From NCBI GenBank assembly GCA_023151145.1, contig JAKLJM010000132.1:1-6484 (forward strand): a stretch of 6,484 nucleotides of DNA. Reading direction: 5' to 3'. The stretch is from Bacteriovoracaceae bacterium (GTDB lineage: Bacteria; Bdellovibrionota; Bacteriovoracia; Bacteriovoracales; Bacteriovoracaceae). The position numbers and the translations under genes were made by a program. A model generated the notes under the pieces. The model was not told where the DNA came from, made no database searches, and saw only the letters and a program-made list of their open reading frames with translations. Positions 5,077 through 6,484 of this stretch are shown here, one piece after another; position 1 is the stretch's first letter; each line of letters starts with the position of its first letter.

Positions 5077-6030
5077 ATGCCAAGCGTTAATAAATGGGAC
5101 TTAGCCCCCGAAGAAAAAGAGCTTCTTTTCAGATACTTTCCACGCGGAGTAATCGCGTTGGATTTAGAAACTACGGGTCTTTCGCCCTTGGTAGATAAGA
5201 TCATCGAAGTGTCGGCCATCAAAATTACCCCAGAGGGGATTGAGATTTTTGACCAACTTGTTGATCCTGAAATTGAAATACCTCCGCACACCATTGTCAT
5301 TCATCAAATTACCGATGACATGGTTAAAGGAAAACCAAAAATCCAAGACATTCTTCCTGATTTTAAAAATTTCATGGAAGATATTCCCTTAATCGCTCAC
5401 AATTCTAAGTTTGATTTAGGCTTCATCATGTTTGACTGGAAACGCTTAAACCTTCCTGGCAGCAACAACGACATCTATTGCTCATGTAAACTGGCAAGAA
5501 GTTTAATAGAATCACCCAATCACAAACTTTCAACTCTGGTTCAAGTGTTAGGAATTCCTCTTGAAAACCATCATCGTGGAATTGATGACTCCTATGCCTC
5601 ACTAAAATTATTAATCAAATGCCTTGAGGCTTATGAAGAGGAAGCCACGAGCGCTCCTGACCTAAAAGAGCTTGGACATTTATTTAATTTAGTGGAATTT
5701 GATAATTTTGATGAACTTCCAGAACACCTATCCATGCTCACAAAAAAAGTTCAATTTCAACAAGTCGTCGAAATAAAATATAAAGGCGGACAATTAAAAA
5801 ACCAATTTCGCCCAGTAAAAGCGATGAGCCTACTGAATACTCCAGAGGGAAACATTCTCTACGCTCACTGTTTGATTTCTGATATGCATAAGTCTTTTCA
5901 CTTAAAAAAAATCACCGAGCTGCGCGAGCCTGGAGCTGAAGAAATCGCTCGTTGGTATAGAGAATTAAGCGAAAATAGAGAGGATAACCATCGGAAAATA
6001 CTTGCAGGTGATGACGAGGAAAAAAACTAA
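5077..6030 (+). CDS. DnaQ-like DEDDh 3'-5' exonuclease with C-terminal WYL-like domain
   Basis: A 317-residue protein. Residues about 24-183 form an RNase T/DnaQ exonuclease domain with all three motifs: ExoI D29-x-E31 in A-L-D-L-E-T-T-G; ExoII A-H-N-S-K-F-D with D113; ExoIII H166-x4-D171 in H-R-G-I-D-D. The catalytic residues are complete, so metal-dependent 3'-5' cleavage of DNA or RNA is expected. Residues about 225-285 differ: V-V-E-I-K-Y-K-G-G, then F-R-P-V-K-A, G-N-I-L-Y-A-H-C and S-F-H-L-K-K-I-T-E-L follow the pattern of WYL domains, which bind nucleic acid or nucleotide ligands in bacterial regulators. The WYL call rests on pattern only. The C-terminus is charged. The likely role is DNA repair or proofreading-type trimming; it is not clearly the polymerase III epsilon subunit, which lacks such a tail. 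It diverges from lpdA across a 142-bp region and is followed 41 bp later by a membrane-protein gene. Confidence 0.9.
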   Translation: MPSVNKWDLAPEEKELLFRYFPRGVIALDLETTGLSPLVDKIIEVSAIKITPEGIEIFDQLVDPEIEIPPHTIVIHQITDDMVKGKPKIQDILPDFKNFMEDIPLIAHNSKFDLGFIMFDWKRLNLPGSNNDIYCSCKLARSLIESPNHKLSTLVQVLGIPLENHHRGIDDSYASLKLLIKCLEAYEEEATSAPDLKELGHLFNLVEFDNFDELPEHLSMLTKKVQFQQVVEIKYKGGQLKNQFRPVKAMSLLNTPEGNILYAHCLISDMHKSFHLKKITELREPGAEEIARWYRELSENREDNHRKILAGDDEEKN

Positions 6031-6071
6031 TACCGTTTGCTAGGATCATTTGCCTTTGCTATAAGACCAAT

Positions 6072-6338
6072 ATGAAAAATGGCTTATCGAAATTCATCAA
6101 TAAAAAAAACTTTTTTTACAGAGTTCAGCAATTCATCATTCTGATTCTCCATTTAGTTTTATTAAAATGGATGTACTACACTCTAACGAACTCTGGCTCT
6201 CTTTCTACTGAACATGTTTTGTATCACTTTCTAGGAATGTCGATTTACGGTGCGCTCTTAATTAGAGGTTGCGCTTGGTGGGCCCAAAATCTTTACTTAA
6301 AAGAAAATAATTTAAAATCTCTCGATGGAAAATCATAA
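6072..6338 (+). CDS. Small two-helix inner-membrane protein, function unknown
   Basis: An 88-residue protein I do not recognise. The N-terminus is lysine-rich (N-K-K-N), followed by two hydrophobic stretches at about 19-38 (F-I-I-L-I-L-H-L-V-L-L) and 48-70 (including G-M-S-I-Y-G-A-L-L-I), with a short Ser/Thr loop between. The basic N- and C-termini suggest both lie in the cytoplasm, as a hairpin in the inner membrane. Aromatic residues cluster at the helix ends (W-M-Y-Y, A-W-W-A). ATG at 6072 is the first start; the ribosome site is weak (AAGA). A8-C-T7 (6102-6117) lies in codons 11-16 and makes this a slippage-prone spot, though the frame is intact. It follows the exonuclease gene by 41 bp and overlaps the next gene by 14 bp, so the three are probably one transcript. 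There are no motifs to suggest a role. Confidence 0.68.
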   Translation: MKNGLSKFINKKNFFYRVQQFIILILHLVLLKWMYYTLTNSGSLSTEHVLYHFLGMSIYGALLIRGCAWWAQNLYLKENNLKSLDGKS

Positions 6339-6484
6339 GCAAAATCCTGAAACTTTAGACGCGACAAAAAATCGCTGGCTGGATGATTATCGCCAGGCGA
6401 TTAAGTCACATAAAGAGCTCGAAGCTTTTTTTGAAAGCCAATTTCCTCAAACTCCTTACCCTCTTTTTCTTCCTTTATCACTGG
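6325..6484 (+). CDS. 5' part of an unidentified protein, runs off the window
   Basis: Open frame from ATG at 6325 to the window edge, 53 complete codons. It begins M-E-N-H-K-Q-N-P-E-T and continues through N-R-W-L-D-D-Y and H-K-E-L-E-A-F-F-E to Y-P-L-F-L-P-L-S-L. An in-frame TAA at 6313-6315 leaves this ATG as the only sensible start. It overlaps the end of the membrane-protein gene by 14 bp in another frame, which points to translational coupling; no clear Shine-Dalgarno is seen. The Trp-containing helix, the E-L-E-x-F-F segment and the following proline-rich P-L-F-L-P-L-S-L vaguely recall the N-termini of lysine 2,3-aminomutase (KamA/EpmB) radical SAM proteins. The diagnostic CxxxCxxC cluster would lie beyond the window, so this is a guess and no product is assigned. 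Confidence 0.65.
   Translation, partial: MENHKQNPETLDATKNRWLDDYRQAIKSHKELEAFFESQFPQTPYPLFLPLSL

Noticed and set aside
5001..5300. Minus-strand open frame opposite the exonuclease start
   Set aside because: Overlaps the ExoI motif codons of a strongly supported gene; serine-rich translation with no motif.
6031..6071. Terminator or promoter between the exonuclease and membrane-protein genes
   Set aside because: TTTGC recurs but no stable stem with a U-run and no spaced -35/-10 pair was found.

Overview
The window is AT-rich, densely coded bacterial DNA with gaps mostly under 50 bp. It holds eight protein genes in three transcription blocks. No RNA gene, mobile element or CRISPR array is visible. 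Gene content (2-oxo acid dehydrogenase E3 and E2, DnaQ-type exonuclease, small secreted and membrane proteins, glycosyltransferases) and base composition would suit a Gram-negative such as the Bdellovibrionota/Bacteriovoracales. That placement is an inference from style, not from a marker gene.

Left edge (1-627, plus): the 3' part of a GT4-type glycosyltransferase whose start lies outside the window. It converges on the next block, and the two stop codons share bases.

Central minus-strand block (4934 down to 624): a probable five-gene operon read in the order lpdA (E3) - 2-oxo acid dehydrogenase E2 - small secreted two-cysteine protein - GT2-like glycosyltransferase - stand-alone response-regulator receiver. 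Gaps are 41, 15, 22 and about 15 bp. E3 and E2 are two of the three parts of a pyruvate, 2-oxoglutarate or branched-chain 2-oxo acid dehydrogenase. No E1 gene is present, and the gene directly upstream is divergent, so E1 must be encoded elsewhere. The last three genes have no obvious link to central metabolism.

Divergent intergenic region (4935-5076): the only sizeable non-coding stretch. It has an 8-bp-arm dyad (CAATTCCC-N13-GGGAATTG) before the exonuclease gene, a 6-bp-arm dyad over a possible -35 box, a plausible sigma70-like promoter for lpdA, and a tandem 14-bp direct repeat in the lpdA leader.

Right plus-strand block (5077-6484): a DEDDh 3'-5' exonuclease with a C-terminal WYL-like segment, a two-helix membrane protein, and the first 53 codons of a further gene that overlaps the membrane-protein gene by 14 bp and runs off the window.

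The most interesting points are the exonuclease-WYL architecture, the dyads of the divergent region, and the unusual tail of the lpdA-E2 operon. Nothing here can be called a new system from sequence alone.
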